Assembly: GCA_041687495.1 (NCBI GenBank)
Contig: JAWLBR010000002.1
Location: 1-64,000 of the forward strand
Direction of reading: 5' to 3'
DNA length: 64,000 nt
Source: JAWLBR01 sp041687495
Lineage (GTDB): Bacteria > Bacillota > Limnochordia > DTU087 > JAAYGB01
How positions within the stretch are numbered: the first letter of the stretch is position 1; each line of letters begins with the position of its first letter. This document shows positions 40,837 through 49,821 of this stretch, piece after piece. The notes beneath the pieces are model-generated. The model saw only the letters and a program-made list of their open reading frames with translations. It was not told where the DNA came from and did no database searches. The position numbers and the translations under genes are program-made.

Positions 40837-41553
40837 GTGTCTATTGATGTGATAGTAAGGAACCTGCCGTATCTCATGGAAGGATTCAAGGTTACTTTGT
40901 ACTTGGCGGCTATTTCTATCGTACTCAGCTTTTTCCTCGGTACTTTTCTGGGAATGGCCCGGATTGCCAAGAGCGCCCTCATCCGGATCCCAGCTACGGT
41001 GTATATCGAAGTTGTCCGGGGTACTCCCTTGATCATGGTCATTTTCTGGATCTTCTTTTTGCTTCCCATAGTTGTCGGGCATTCCATTGAGCCTTTTACC
41101 AGTGCGGTGGCTGCCTTTGTTATTTTCACCAGTGCCTACATCGCCGAGATTGTCCGGGCCGGAATTCAGTCAATTCCCGCTGGGCAGGTGGAGGCAGCGT
41201 TATCCTCAGGACTAAACTATTGGCAGACAATGCGCCACGTAGTTCTTCCCCAGGCGATTACAAAGATGATCCCTCCCTTGGTGGGACAGTTCATCGCTCT
41301 ATTTAAGGACACGTCGCTGGCTTACATTATTGGCGTGTTAGAGCTGACCCGAAGAGCGACCATTGTCAACAACCGGGAGTTTCGGTCTTTTGAGATTTTC
41401 ACTTGCGTTGCGCTTATTTACTTTGTCGTCTGTTACGGGATGTCCAGGTATGCAAAATTCTTAGAAAAACGCAGGCGGGTGGGTGAACGCACCGAGTCAG
41501 AGAAGAAAGTTGTACCGGAGCCAGAAATGCTGGTAGAAAATGCCCAGGCGTGA
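40837..41553 (+). CDS. Amino-acid ABC transporter permease, second subunit
   Basis: 238 residues, paralogue of the preceding permease. EAA loop around IPAGQVEAALSSGLNYW, with YIEVVRGTPLIMVIFWIFF near the start. The C-terminal ~30 residues are a charged cytosolic tail. GTG at 40837 after GAGGTG. Last gene of the operon. Confidence 0.94.
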   Translation: MSIDVIVRNLPYLMEGFKVTLYLAAISIVLSFFLGTFLGMARIAKSALIRIPATVYIEVVRGTPLIMVIFWIFFLLPIVVGHSIEPFTSAVAAFVIFTSAYIAEIVRAGIQSIPAGQVEAALSSGLNYWQTMRHVVLPQAITKMIPPLVGQFIALFKDTSLAYIIGVLELTRRATIVNNREFRSFEIFTCVALIYFVVCYGMSRYAKFLEKRRRVGERTESEKKVVPEPEMLVENAQA

Positions 41554-41599
41554 TGGCGGGGTATGCAAAAGAAAAACATGGCAGTACACACAAGAACAA

Positions 41600-41631
41600 A
41601 CACAAAAACGGCCGGGCTAAGCCCGGCCGTT
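41600..41631 (-). terminator. Terminator of the cold-shock gene
   Basis: 11-bp stem AACGGCCGGGC/GCCCGGCCGTT with loop TAA. On the minus strand it is followed by TTTTGTGTTTG. It also lies at the end of the plus-strand ABC operon, so may work both ways. Confidence 0.85.
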
Positions 41632-41669
41632 GGGTTTGTCGCAGTAAGTTTGCTCACCGCGAAATGTTG

Positions 41670-41879
41670 TTACCAGCCCACAGAAACGTTGCTTGCCTGG
41701 GGACCTTTTTGGCCTTGGGTCACTTCAAAAGAGACACGCTGGCCTTCCTCCAAGGTCTTGAAGCCATCGCCTTGAATGGATGAGAAATGCACAAACACAT
41801 CTCCGGCGCCGTTCTCCCGCTCGATAAACCCGTAGCCCTTTTCACTGTTGAACCATTTCACGGTACCTTGCTCTTTCAT
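41670..41879 (-). CDS. csp: Cold-shock protein (CspA family)
   Basis: 69-residue single cold-shock domain with both RNA-binding motifs: RNP1 KGYGFIE and RNP2 VFVHFSSI. Nucleic-acid chaperone in the cytosol. ATG after AGGAGT. The ~290 bases upstream (to 42168) presumably include a long 5' UTR, usual for csp genes, but no element was identified. Confidence 0.96.
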   Translation of the reverse strand: MKEQGTVKWFNSEKGYGFIERENGAGDVFVHFSSIQGDGFKTLEEGQRVSFEVTQGQKGPQASNVSVGW

Positions 41880-42168
41880 GGTAATCTGAAACTCCTCCTA
41901 AAATCCCTGGCTGTTTGTGCCAGGCTTGTGGTGATAGACTAACACACTGACCGGAAAAAGTCAAAGGAAATTTGGGAAAATTTCTGCACTAGTCCCAAAG
42001 AACCTAAGGCCAGTGGCCGTCATTTAAATAATGTCCAAGGAAGACCGGATCCATAGCTACTTCTCTGCCAAGTCTAAAATGTGGCTGCCTGAGCAAAATG
42101 ATCTTTCTGTCACTACCTAGGTGTTTTGTGGTATCATAGGTAGACATTGTGACAAATAGGAGGCGACC

Positions 42169-43524
42169 ATGCGAAGGATTTTTGGGAATCGAGCAATGAC
42201 CAAGAGCATTTTCGTGCTGGCGGTGCCAGCGATTTTAGAGATGGCCCTAAACACTCTGGTGGGGATCGCGGATACGCTAATGATTAGCCGAATTATCGGC
42301 CAAGAGGGGTTAGCTGCAGTTGGCTTTGCCAATCAAGTGATATTCACCTTGATTTTCATTTTTTCATCTTTCAATGCCGGAGCCACCGCGATGATCGCCC
42401 GCAGCTTTGGTGAGCGGAATTTCGCACGACTGAACCGAATTGTGGGTCAGAACCTAACGCTGAATGCTCTAATTGGAATTAGCGTGTTGGTTGCTTCCTT
42501 GTTTTGGGCGCCGCATCTGCTTCAGGTCTTTGACATCACACCTCAGGTTGCTGACATGGGCACAGTGTACCTGCAGTACGCGTCCCTTAGCCAGCTATTC
42601 ATGTTTATTTCCTTTGCCGGAGCTGCCAGTTTGAGGGGCGCGGGAAACACGAAAATCCCGATGTTGATCACTGCTACAGCCAATCTACTGAACATCATTG
42701 GGAACTACGCATTAATGACTGGGTGGGCATTCTTTCCCAACTTGGGTATTGCCGGAGCAGCAATGTCAACGACATTTGCCAGGGGTGTGGCGGCGTTCCT
42801 GTATCTATATATTCTGGTTCATGGCAAATCGGGAATCAAACTCAGCTTCGCCGATCTAGGCCTATCTGCCGATATTCTGCGACCGTTGTGGCGATTCAGC
42901 TATGCTGCAGGATTAGAACAACTGTTTACCCAGTTGGCCTTTTTTGCTAATGGGATTATCATCTCGCTGTTGGATACTACATCTGAAGCGGCCTTTCGGA
43001 TTCTTGTCAATATCGAATCGACATCCTTTATGCCGGCCGTAGGGATTAGCATCGCTACTGCTACGTTAGTTGGCAAAAAGCTGGGGGAGAACAAGGCGGA
43101 AGAGGCTCTAACGTTGGGCACCACGGCGGCGTCTTTGGGTATTGCCTGGGGAGTGATCATGGGAGCCGTGTTTATTTTGCTTCCTACCCAGCTGCTTAGG
43201 GTATTTACCAGTGAGCCAGAACTGATCGAGCAGTCTATCTATACCATGAGGCTTGCCGGGATTAACCAAGCGCCGTTGGCTTTTACCATCATCATGGGCG
43301 GAGCACTGCGGGGTGCCGGTGATACTCGAGGCGTAATGGTGATTACCTCTCTCCGGCTATGGCTGATGTTTGTACCGCTAACTTATCTCTTCGCGATCTC
43401 GCTGCAAACCAGTGTGGCAGGAGTCTGGTATTCCGAAATCCTGTCGCTGCTGGTGTTCTCTGTGGTGATTTTCCGCAGATTTGCAGCCATGAGGTGGGCG
43501 CAACTGAAAATGTTTGAGGCATAG
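42169..43524 (+). CDS. MATE family efflux transporter
   Basis: 451 residues, twelve membrane helices, Na+- or H+-driven multidrug/organic-cation exporter of the inner membrane. Two related halves: LAVPAILEMALNTLVGIADTLMIS in the first, and the matching segment ANGIIISLLDTTSEAAFRI in the second; AASLRGAGNTKIPM and GGALRGAGDTRGVM are the paired loop signatures. ATG after TAGGAGGCG. An imperfect repeat CTACCTA/TAGGTAG upstream (42113-42143) surrounds TATCAT, a possible -10. Substrate unknown. Confidence 0.92.
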   Translation: MRRIFGNRAMTKSIFVLAVPAILEMALNTLVGIADTLMISRIIGQEGLAAVGFANQVIFTLIFIFSSFNAGATAMIARSFGERNFARLNRIVGQNLTLNALIGISVLVASLFWAPHLLQVFDITPQVADMGTVYLQYASLSQLFMFISFAGAASLRGAGNTKIPMLITATANLLNIIGNYALMTGWAFFPNLGIAGAAMSTTFARGVAAFLYLYILVHGKSGIKLSFADLGLSADILRPLWRFSYAAGLEQLFTQLAFFANGIIISLLDTTSEAAFRILVNIESTSFMPAVGISIATATLVGKKLGENKAEEALTLGTTAASLGIAWGVIMGAVFILLPTQLLRVFTSEPELIEQSIYTMRLAGINQAPLAFTIIMGGALRGAGDTRGVMVITSLRLWLMFVPLTYLFAISLQTSVAGVWYSEILSLLVFSVVIFRRFAAMRWAQLKMFEA

Positions 43525-43540
43525 CGACAATGGTCAACAT

Positions 43541-43574
43541 AGAAGCGCCCTGCCAGGGGCGCTTCTGTGTTTTT
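43541..43574. terminator. Terminator between MATE and CotF-like genes
   Basis: AGAAGCGCCC/GGGGCGCTTCT-type hairpin (10 bp, loop TGCCA) followed by GTGTTTTT on the plus strand; overlaps the stop of the minus-strand gene by two bases. Confidence 0.85.
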
Positions 43575-43866
43575 AGGCTTGCACGGCTATAATCGAATCT
43601 GCGTCTTGCAGAGCCATCTGTAGTTGCTCTTCGGGAGTGCCGAAGGGTTTGGACCAGCCTTGGTCAGCTATATAGGTCTGAATGGCCTCTAAGCTCAGCT
43701 GTGTTTCCTGCCCGAATGTCTTGTACATCCGCTTGAGATCCGGATTACTTGCTGCCTGAGAAAGGGCGCAGAGCATGCTGGTCGCGGCGGCGCTGGCGTT
43801 CTGCAGCTGGCCTGCTATCACCTTGTCAGTGAGCGTTTTTGGTTTAGCTGGAGATAGAACCCCCAA
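43573..43866 (-). CDS. CotF-like spore coat protein
   Basis: 97 residues, helical, ferritin-like CotF family. TLTDKVIAGQLQNASAAATSM and ASNPDLKRMYKTFGQE, then AIQTYIADQGWSKPFGTPEEQ fit the CotF pattern (DKxI...; NPxL; GWxxP). ATG with GAGGAGG upstream. It follows the 43884 gene by 17 bases; together they may make one coat-type pair. Spore role is family inference. Confidence 0.72.
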   Translation of the reverse strand: MGVLSPAKPKTLTDKVIAGQLQNASAAATSMLCALSQAASNPDLKRMYKTFGQETQLSLEAIQTYIADQGWSKPFGTPEEQLQMALQDADSIIAVQA

Positions 43867-43883
43867 TGTGTGTCGCCTCCTCG

Positions 43884-44087
43884 TTAACCGATGTTGTGGG
43901 ATTTACAGAATTCTTGGCATCCTTTGATCTGACCCTCGGTGGCGGCGATGGCGCCGTCTATCAACTTGCGCAGTCCATCGTCCTGAGCCAATCCTGCTGT
44001 CGATTGCAGCATCGCGAGACTAGCCGCAGATGAGCTAAGAAAAGCCGCTAGATCGACCTTGTCTTTTGCTGAAACTGGTGTCAACAT
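43884..44087 (-). CDS. Small CotF-like/helical protein
   Basis: 67 residues. SAKDKVDLAAFLSSSAASL and DDGLRKLIDGAIAATEGQIK form two helices; CQEFCKSHNIG ends the protein. It looks like a half-size relative of the next gene. ATG at 44087 is 5 bases after GGAGG. The 270 bases upstream (44088-44356) hold no gene. Confidence 0.62.
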   Translation of the reverse strand: MLTPVSAKDKVDLAAFLSSSAASLAMLQSTAGLAQDDGLRKLIDGAIAATEGQIKGCQEFCKSHNIG

Positions 44088-44356
44088 AAATCCCTCCAAT
44101 TACAAATCAGGTAAGAGCGTAGAGATAGGTTGAATAACCTTGGTCCGATTTTAAGTCTGCCCTTGATTGGTATTTTGTTGCGGCAGCCGCTATGGCACAA
44201 TCTGGCGGTGTAGTCTGCCACAGCCTGTGATGGTTCGGCTGAGGGAGGGCAGCCCTATTGCTGCAAGATTAAGACCAGGCTCCTTTCCAACTTGGCAATT
44301 TGGGCCATATGCTGAGATTGCAAAAGTAGCCAGACAGTGGAGAGGAGATGTGGCGC

Positions 44357-44710
44357 ATGTCCGATGGGTATAGTCGTGGTTACTACGGCGGTGCCGGTTA
44401 TTACGGCGGTGGCGGTTACTACGGTGGTGGCGGTTACTACGGTGGTGGCGGTTCCTGCGGTATCGGAGGAGACTGGTATTCGCTCTTGTGTCGGCAGCTA
44501 AACGATAACGTCTTAGTTATCCTGACTTCGGGAGGTTCAACCAGCGCAGTCTCAGGTATTCTCACCCGGGTCTATCCTGACTACATCGTCTTAGTCACCG
44601 GCAACGTGATTCACGAGATTCCTATGCACAGAATTGCAGCTGTTTCTAAGTTTGCCGGCGGAGGTCCAGTTGCCCCTATATCTGGTAGGCGTGGCAAACA
44701 CTCCTACTAA
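44357..44710 (+). CDS. Gly/Tyr-rich protein with DUF2642-like domain (spore-coat type)
   Basis: About 117 residues. The N terminus has repeats of GYYGGG (residues ~7-33), as in coat or exosporium proteins. After that a small barrel-like domain YSLLCRQLNDNVLVILTSGG and ILTRVYPDYIVLVTGN resembles DUF2642 (Hfq-like fold). Basic tail. ATG at 44357 is 9 bases after GGAG; an ATG at 44348 overlaps it. Spore-coat role inferred. Confidence 0.7.
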   Translation: MSDGYSRGYYGGAGYYGGGGYYGGGGYYGGGGSCGIGGDWYSLLCRQLNDNVLVILTSGGSTSAVSGILTRVYPDYIVLVTGNVIHEIPMHRIAAVSKFAGGGPVAPISGRRGKHSY

Positions 44711-44739
44711 GTGGTGCGTGACTGTACAGCCAAGACGAC

Positions 44740-44775
44740 GAAAAAGCAGCCGTCCATCGTCGGGCGGCTGCTTCT
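44740..44775. terminator. Terminator of the DUF1861 gene
   Basis: AAGCAGCCG (44744-44752) / CGGCTGCTT (44765-44773). On the minus strand TTTTT follows; it may also stop the plus-strand coat-type gene. Confidence 0.75.
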
Positions 44776-44834
44776 GATCCCGCTCACTTTTCTCTAGCAG
44801 ATCGATTTTTCCTAGACAGATGACAAGAAATAGA

Positions 44835-45788
44835 TCAGGTACTATGACTTCCCACCTTGATCTGTTCGTACTCCAAGAAGGGGTCGCAGATGGTTACACG
44901 ATAAGCCTCAGCGTCGCTAATTCCCCCGTAGAAGGTTGTGTGCCCATCACAGTGCCGGACTATACCACCGCTAAAGATCACATCCACAAGATCTGGTCTT
45001 TTGGCTGGGCCCGGTGGAAGTTGGCTTCGGGTTAGGATGATTTTCATCCCAGAGGCCAGTTTTTCTGAATTAGGATCAAAGGCGAAGGTCATAGGATAGT
45101 AGTGCCGGTTGCCGCCTTCATCGAAGCAGGCTATATGTCCAAGGACACCGAGTAAGCCGTTGGCCAGTGGGTGGACCTCGTTTGCACCGCCCCATTCCTC
45201 AGGTACAAACTGTTCAAGTAGCTGCGCTGAGTTGATTGCTTCCGGACACAGATTATCGAGGGAGTTAATCTTAGTAAATCCAATAGTACCCCGTCCCCCA
45301 ATGGTTCCTTGCGGCCGTGCGAAAACACCAATATCGCCATTGGGCAGTTCCACCAGCCTAATATCCTTCATCCCATCAGGCCCGACGGCGAAAGGTTCCA
45401 GATCCTCCAGTGATCTACCCCGGTAAAAGCGGGTTCGCCACCCCAAGGCTCCCGGGCGCTGTGGATGCGGAAATGTCTCGACTCCGCCCATCACCAGCTC
45501 TCCCCTGATGCGGGTCACGAAAGGATCCTGCAGCCGGGGTTCAGGGACATGAGGCAGGGGGCTCCACCACCCATCTTCCTCAGCAAAGAAAACGACCCGG
45601 GAGACTTCGGATGATCTCGGCTCAACTCTTCCTCCAATGACGAGGCTTCTTCCATCGAGAAATGGTGCTGTGATGTTGTAAACGTCGTCAGTGCCAATTC
45701 CAGTAAACCGCAGTTTCTCCGGGCGGCACGGGGCGGGTCTATGCTTGAGCTCAGCTACAAGTTCTGCGCATGTTTGCCTCATTGCCAT
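44835..45788 (-). CDS. DUF1861 family protein (glycosidase-like five-bladed propeller)
   Basis: About 317 residues, cytosolic. TGIGTDDVYNITAPF and RVEPRSSEVSRVVFF, then GVFARPQGTIGGRGTIGF, NEVHPL and GHIACFD match DUF1861 (PF08950), related to GH130-type propellers that act on beta-mannosides. Start ATG at 45788, 5 bases after GGAGG (an ATG at 45782 is possible). Possibly a phosphorylase or hydrolase of mannose-containing glycans (inference); the GH63-like enzyme lies 5 kb away. Confidence 0.82.
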   Translation of the reverse strand: MAMRQTCAELVAELKHRPAPCRPEKLRFTGIGTDDVYNITAPFLDGRSLVIGGRVEPRSSEVSRVVFFAEEDGWWSPLPHVPEPRLQDPFVTRIRGELVMGGVETFPHPQRPGALGWRTRFYRGRSLEDLEPFAVGPDGMKDIRLVELPNGDIGVFARPQGTIGGRGTIGFTKINSLDNLCPEAINSAQLLEQFVPEEWGGANEVHPLANGLLGVLGHIACFDEGGNRHYYPMTFAFDPNSEKLASGMKIILTRSQLPPGPAKRPDLVDVIFSGGIVRHCDGHTTFYGGISDAEAYRVTICDPFLEYEQIKVGSHST

Positions 45789-45990
45789 CATGACCTCCAA
45801 CAGTATTAGCCAGTGTCAGTTAGTATTCATCGCTATCTTGACTACTTCGGTTACGATGTCTGCTCCCCTCTGATTTGGGTTATCTCTCTAGGTTTTGGCA
45901 TCGTTGTTGTCGAAAAGTAGCAAAATACTGAGTAGGTGTTTGTCTTCTTGCTTGTCTAGCGGCGGGTATCTTGGCGAGGAGGTTCTAGTA

Positions 45991-48720
45991 ATGCCGGAAA
46001 ATCGTGAGAAGCAGTGGCACTCCCTTGGGGTTGAAGAAGTAATAGGAAATCTCCAAACTGACACACAAACTGGGCTCAGAGACGGAGAAGTACAGAAGCG
46101 GCAGACTGAGTATGGCAAAAACCAGTTAACAGAAGCCCCGGGCCGTTCAATTTTGTCCATGATCTACGATCAGGTCAGCGGACCGCTGACATTGGTGTTA
46201 CTGATCGCTGGCCTAATTTCGGGATTGGTCGGTGAATTTGAAGACACCGTTGTGATCCTCGCTATCGTCGTATTGAATGCTGTCTTGGGGGTCTTTCAGG
46301 AAAACAAGGCTGAACAATCGTTGTCTGCGCTGCGCAAGCTATCAGCTCCCGCCGCGAGGGTAGTGAGAGGGGGACAAACCAAGGATCTCCCAGCCAGTGA
46401 GTTAGTTCCCGGTGACGTGATTTTGTTAGAGGCTGGTGCTAGCGTTCCTGCTGACGCCCGGCTGGTGGAAGCGGCGAACTTGAAGTGCGAGGAAGCGGCA
46501 CTAACCGGGGAGTCTGTTCCGGTGGACAAAACGACCGAGCGGATAGATGACGAGCAAGCCGGAATCGGTGATCGGGAGAACATGGTCTTTGCTAGCACCA
46601 CGGTCACCTATGGTCGGGGAACCGCCATTGTCGTTGCTACGGGAATGGGTACAGAGATCGGAAAGATTGCCGGCATGCTGCAGTCTACGCAGCAGGAACC
46701 TACCCCCCTCCAGCGCAGAATGGAGGAGCTGGGTAAGCTGCTTGGGTGGTTTGCTTTGGCGTTGGTTGTGCTGGTCTTCATCGCTGGGCTTCTACGCAAA
46801 GAACCTCCCTTTGAGATGTTCATGACTTCCATCGGGCTGGCCGTGGCAGCGATCCCAGAGGGGCTGCCAACCATTGTGACCATTGTTCTGGCTCTTGGTG
46901 TGCAGCGAATGATTAAGCGCAATGCCATTATACGCAAACTGCCCGCGGTGGAGACTTTGGGAACAGCAACAGTAATCGCGTCGGATAAGACAGGAACACT
47001 GACCCAGAACCAAATGACTGTCGCCAGGGCTTTTGTAAACGGTGAATCGGTAGATGTTTCTGGTCAAGGGTATGAGCCTAAAGGCGAGTTTACGATAGGT
47101 GGAGAAACGCCGTCTCACGAACTGGATCATGCCCTCTCTCTTCTCCTGACGGCAGGTGCTCTGGCCAATGACGCCAAGCTGGAAAAGAGCGAGACAGGGT
47201 ACAACATGGTGGGTGATCCCACTGAAGGCGCTTTGGTGGTAGCAGCTGAGAAGGCTGGACTGATCGCTCGGGAGCTGAACAAGGAGTGGAAGAGAGTCGC
47301 TGAACTCCCCTTCGATTCACAACGAAAACGGATGACTACTTTTCACCAGGTTCCAGGGAAGCACCACTTCGCGGAGGTTTTGAATGGAGACATTGTGGCG
47401 TTCACTAAGGGTGGCCCTGATGTGCTGCTTGAGCTGTGCACCCACCATTACCGCGACGAGAAGATAGTACCTTTGTCCGATTCGGATAAGGAATCCCTGT
47501 TGCAGGTCAACTTGAGCATGGCCGAAGAGGCGCTTCGGGTGTTGGGAGTGGCTTTCCGGTCTTGGGATAGTGTTCCAGCGCAAGATCAGCTGACGCCTGA
47601 GTCGGCAGAAACAGATTTGGTCTTTATCGGCTTCGCCGGCATGATCGATCCACCTCGCCCTGAGGCCAGGGAAGCAGTGCGGGAGGCAAAGACGGCCGGC
47701 ATTCGCCCAATGATGGTGACGGGTGATCATAAAGCAACGGCAATGGCCATTGCGAAAGACCTGGGAATTATGGAGACAGGTGATGTGGTCATCTCCGGAG
47801 CAGAACTCGAGTCTATTGCCGATGAGGAACTGGCGGAGAAGATTAAGCACACGGCGGTCTTTGCCCGGGTGTCTCCTGAGCATAAGGTACGGATCGTGGA
47901 GGCACTTCGGAGTAATCGTCAGATCGTAGCTATGACTGGGGATGGGGTCAACGATGCTCCAGCGCTAAAACGGGCCGATATCGGAGCGGCCATGGGGATA
48001 ACCGGTACTGATGTTGCCAAACAGGCCGCTGACATGGTCCTGCTTGATGACAACTTTGCCACCATTGTAACAGCAGTGAAGGAAGGACGTACTATTTATG
48101 CCAACATCCAGCGGGCCATTCAGTACTTGCTTTCCTGCAATGTGGGAGAAATAGTTGCTATTTTTGCCGCAATCATGTTGGGACTTGGGCGTCCTCTTAC
48201 AGCGATTCAGATTTTATGGGTTAACCTGGTGACCGATGGGCTGCCCGCTCTAGCACTGGGAGTCGAGCCTCCGGAGCCGGGGGTCATGGACCGTCCACCG
48301 CGGGATCCTAAGGCCGGCGTGTTTAGTGGAGGTCTTGGAGTGTTGATTGGGCTGCAGGGAGCGATGATTGGCGTTTTGACTCTGATCGGCTACTACTGGG
48401 CGCTTACTTCCGGAAGATCAGTTGAGGTTGCCAGAACAGTGGCGTTTGGCGTACTGGCTTTCTCCCAGTTAGTGCATTCCTTCAATGTGCGCACCCGGAA
48501 TCGGCCCTTGCTCAAAGTAGGATTTTTCGGCAATACGTGGCTAAACCATGCCTTCTTAGCTTCGGGCCTACTGCAGCTTGCCGTTTTGAGCATCCCTGCT
48601 GTCGAACCCATATTCGATGTTGTTCCTTTGGGGTGGACTGAGGCGGAGGTAATTGCCTTGTTGGCCACAGTACCGCTTCTGTTGGGTGAACTGACTAAGT
48701 GGCTGTTCCGAAGGAGTTAA
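45991..48720 (+). CDS. P2A-type cation-transporting ATPase (Ca2+-ATPase-like)
   Basis: 909-residue membrane pump. N-terminal cation ATPase domain, actuator TGESVPVDK, membrane motif AAIPEGLPTIVTIVLALG (calcium-site Glu), phosphorylation site SDKTGTLTQNQM, hinge MTGDGVNDAPALKRADIGAAMGITGTD in part, and C-terminal helices with LLSCNVGEI and LWVNLVTDGLPALALG (second Asn/Asp site). This is the SERCA/PMR1-like set. ATG at 45991 has GAGGAGG 8 bases upstream; the frame from 45895 adds an unlikely leader. Monocistronic or with mscS. Confidence 0.94.
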   Translation: MPENREKQWHSLGVEEVIGNLQTDTQTGLRDGEVQKRQTEYGKNQLTEAPGRSILSMIYDQVSGPLTLVLLIAGLISGLVGEFEDTVVILAIVVLNAVLGVFQENKAEQSLSALRKLSAPAARVVRGGQTKDLPASELVPGDVILLEAGASVPADARLVEAANLKCEEAALTGESVPVDKTTERIDDEQAGIGDRENMVFASTTVTYGRGTAIVVATGMGTEIGKIAGMLQSTQQEPTPLQRRMEELGKLLGWFALALVVLVFIAGLLRKEPPFEMFMTSIGLAVAAIPEGLPTIVTIVLALGVQRMIKRNAIIRKLPAVETLGTATVIASDKTGTLTQNQMTVARAFVNGESVDVSGQGYEPKGEFTIGGETPSHELDHALSLLLTAGALANDAKLEKSETGYNMVGDPTEGALVVAAEKAGLIARELNKEWKRVAELPFDSQRKRMTTFHQVPGKHHFAEVLNGDIVAFTKGGPDVLLELCTHHYRDEKIVPLSDSDKESLLQVNLSMAEEALRVLGVAFRSWDSVPAQDQLTPESAETDLVFIGFAGMIDPPRPEAREAVREAKTAGIRPMMVTGDHKATAMAIAKDLGIMETGDVVISGAELESIADEELAEKIKHTAVFARVSPEHKVRIVEALRSNRQIVAMTGDGVNDAPALKRADIGAAMGITGTDVAKQAADMVLLDDNFATIVTAVKEGRTIYANIQRAIQYLLSCNVGEIVAIFAAIMLGLGRPLTAIQILWVNLVTDGLPALALGVEPPEPGVMDRPPRDPKAGVFSGGLGVLIGLQGAMIGVLTLIGYYWALTSGRSVEVARTVAFGVLAFSQLVHSFNVRTRNRPLLKVGFFGNTWLNHAFLASGLLQLAVLSIPAVEPIFDVVPLGWTEAEVIALLATVPLLLGELTKWLFRRS

Positions 48721-48861
48721 GCAGCGCTACTTCTGCCAGTCTTGAAGCCGAGACTGGCACAGATCCCCATTTGTGGGTATACTGATATAGTGGGGATGGT
48801 AGTTATTCGTTTGTGAGTAATAAGCAGTTGCCAGCCCCGCAGAGACGGAGGAGGGTTCGCT

Positions 48862-49659
48862 GTGGATTTGGACGAGCTGTATGCCCTTGGCGTTGCCATC
48901 GGCGGGAGAGTTATGGCGGCTATCGCCATATTCCTGGTAGGAATTCATCTAGTTAAGCTGCTAATGCGGTTGGTTTCTGCATCTTTCGAACGACACCAAG
49001 TCGATGCGTCGCTTCGGTCTTTTTCCCTGTCTTTAATCCGTGCGGGCGGGTACATTATTCTCGGTATCACCATCGCCTCAACTCTAGGAATAGAGATGAC
49101 GTCGGTGTTGGCGCTGCTTGCTTCAGCCGGATTAGCGGTGGGACTTGCTTTGCAGGGGAGCCTGTCTAACTTTGCCGGTGGCGTGTTGCTTCTAGCTCTC
49201 AAACCCTTTAGGGTAGGGGATTATATCGAGGGGGCAGGCCAGGCTGGAACGGTAAATGCAATTCAGATCTTCTATACGACGCTAGTTACACCTGATAACC
49301 GTAAGATCATCATTCCTAACGCTGATCTAGCTAACAGTAATACTGTCAACTACTCTGCTAACCCGACCCGCCGTTTGGACTTGGTCTTCAGTGCAGGGTA
49401 CGAGGATGATGTGGACTTTGTTAAGGGAATTCTGGAAGGGGCCGTCGCAGAGCAGACAGAGGTCCTATCTGATCCGCCTCCCCAAATCGTTGTCGGGGAA
49501 CACGGTGCCAACTCCATCAATTACTTTGTCAGGGTTTGGGTGAAACGGGAGGATTATTGGCCCCTGCGATTTGCTTTATTAGAACTGGTGAAGAAGGAGT
49601 TTGACAAAGCAGGGATCAATATTCCATACCCGCAGGTGGACGTTCACATGAAGAACTAA
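48862..49659 (+). CDS. mscS: Small-conductance mechanosensitive channel (MscS family)
   Basis: 265 residues. Three membrane helices; the pore helix TM3 has the Gly/Ala pattern LLASAGLAVGLALQGSLSNFAGGVLLL, here given by its core LAVGLALQGSLSNFAGG. Beta domain FRVGDYIEGAGQAGTV and C-terminal alpha/beta domain follow. Releases solutes on hypo-osmotic shock. GTG after GGAGGAGGG. A clear terminator follows. Confidence 0.94.
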   Translation: MDLDELYALGVAIGGRVMAAIAIFLVGIHLVKLLMRLVSASFERHQVDASLRSFSLSLIRAGGYIILGITIASTLGIEMTSVLALLASAGLAVGLALQGSLSNFAGGVLLLALKPFRVGDYIEGAGQAGTVNAIQIFYTTLVTPDNRKIIIPNADLANSNTVNYSANPTRRLDLVFSAGYEDDVDFVKGILEGAVAEQTEVLSDPPPQIVVGEHGANSINYFVRVWVKREDYWPLRFALLELVKKEFDKAGINIPYPQVDVHMKN

Positions 49660-49703
49660 AGCCTGGTCTTTCGGGCTTAGTATCAAGAATTGCTGTGGAT
49701 TCG

Positions 49704-49733
49704 AGGCTGGGTTGCTCCAGCCTTGCTTTTTTT
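49704..49733 (+). terminator. Terminator after mscS
   Basis: AGGCTGG/CCAGCCT stem, loop GTTGCT, then TTGC and seven T. Confidence 0.88.
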
Positions 49734-49821
49734 GTTTTAGGCCATCGATCAGGCAAAGGATAAAGCTGAGTCCACCCCGAATTCAATACCTCATTCTAAC
49801 CACGTGATGAGGAATGCGACC

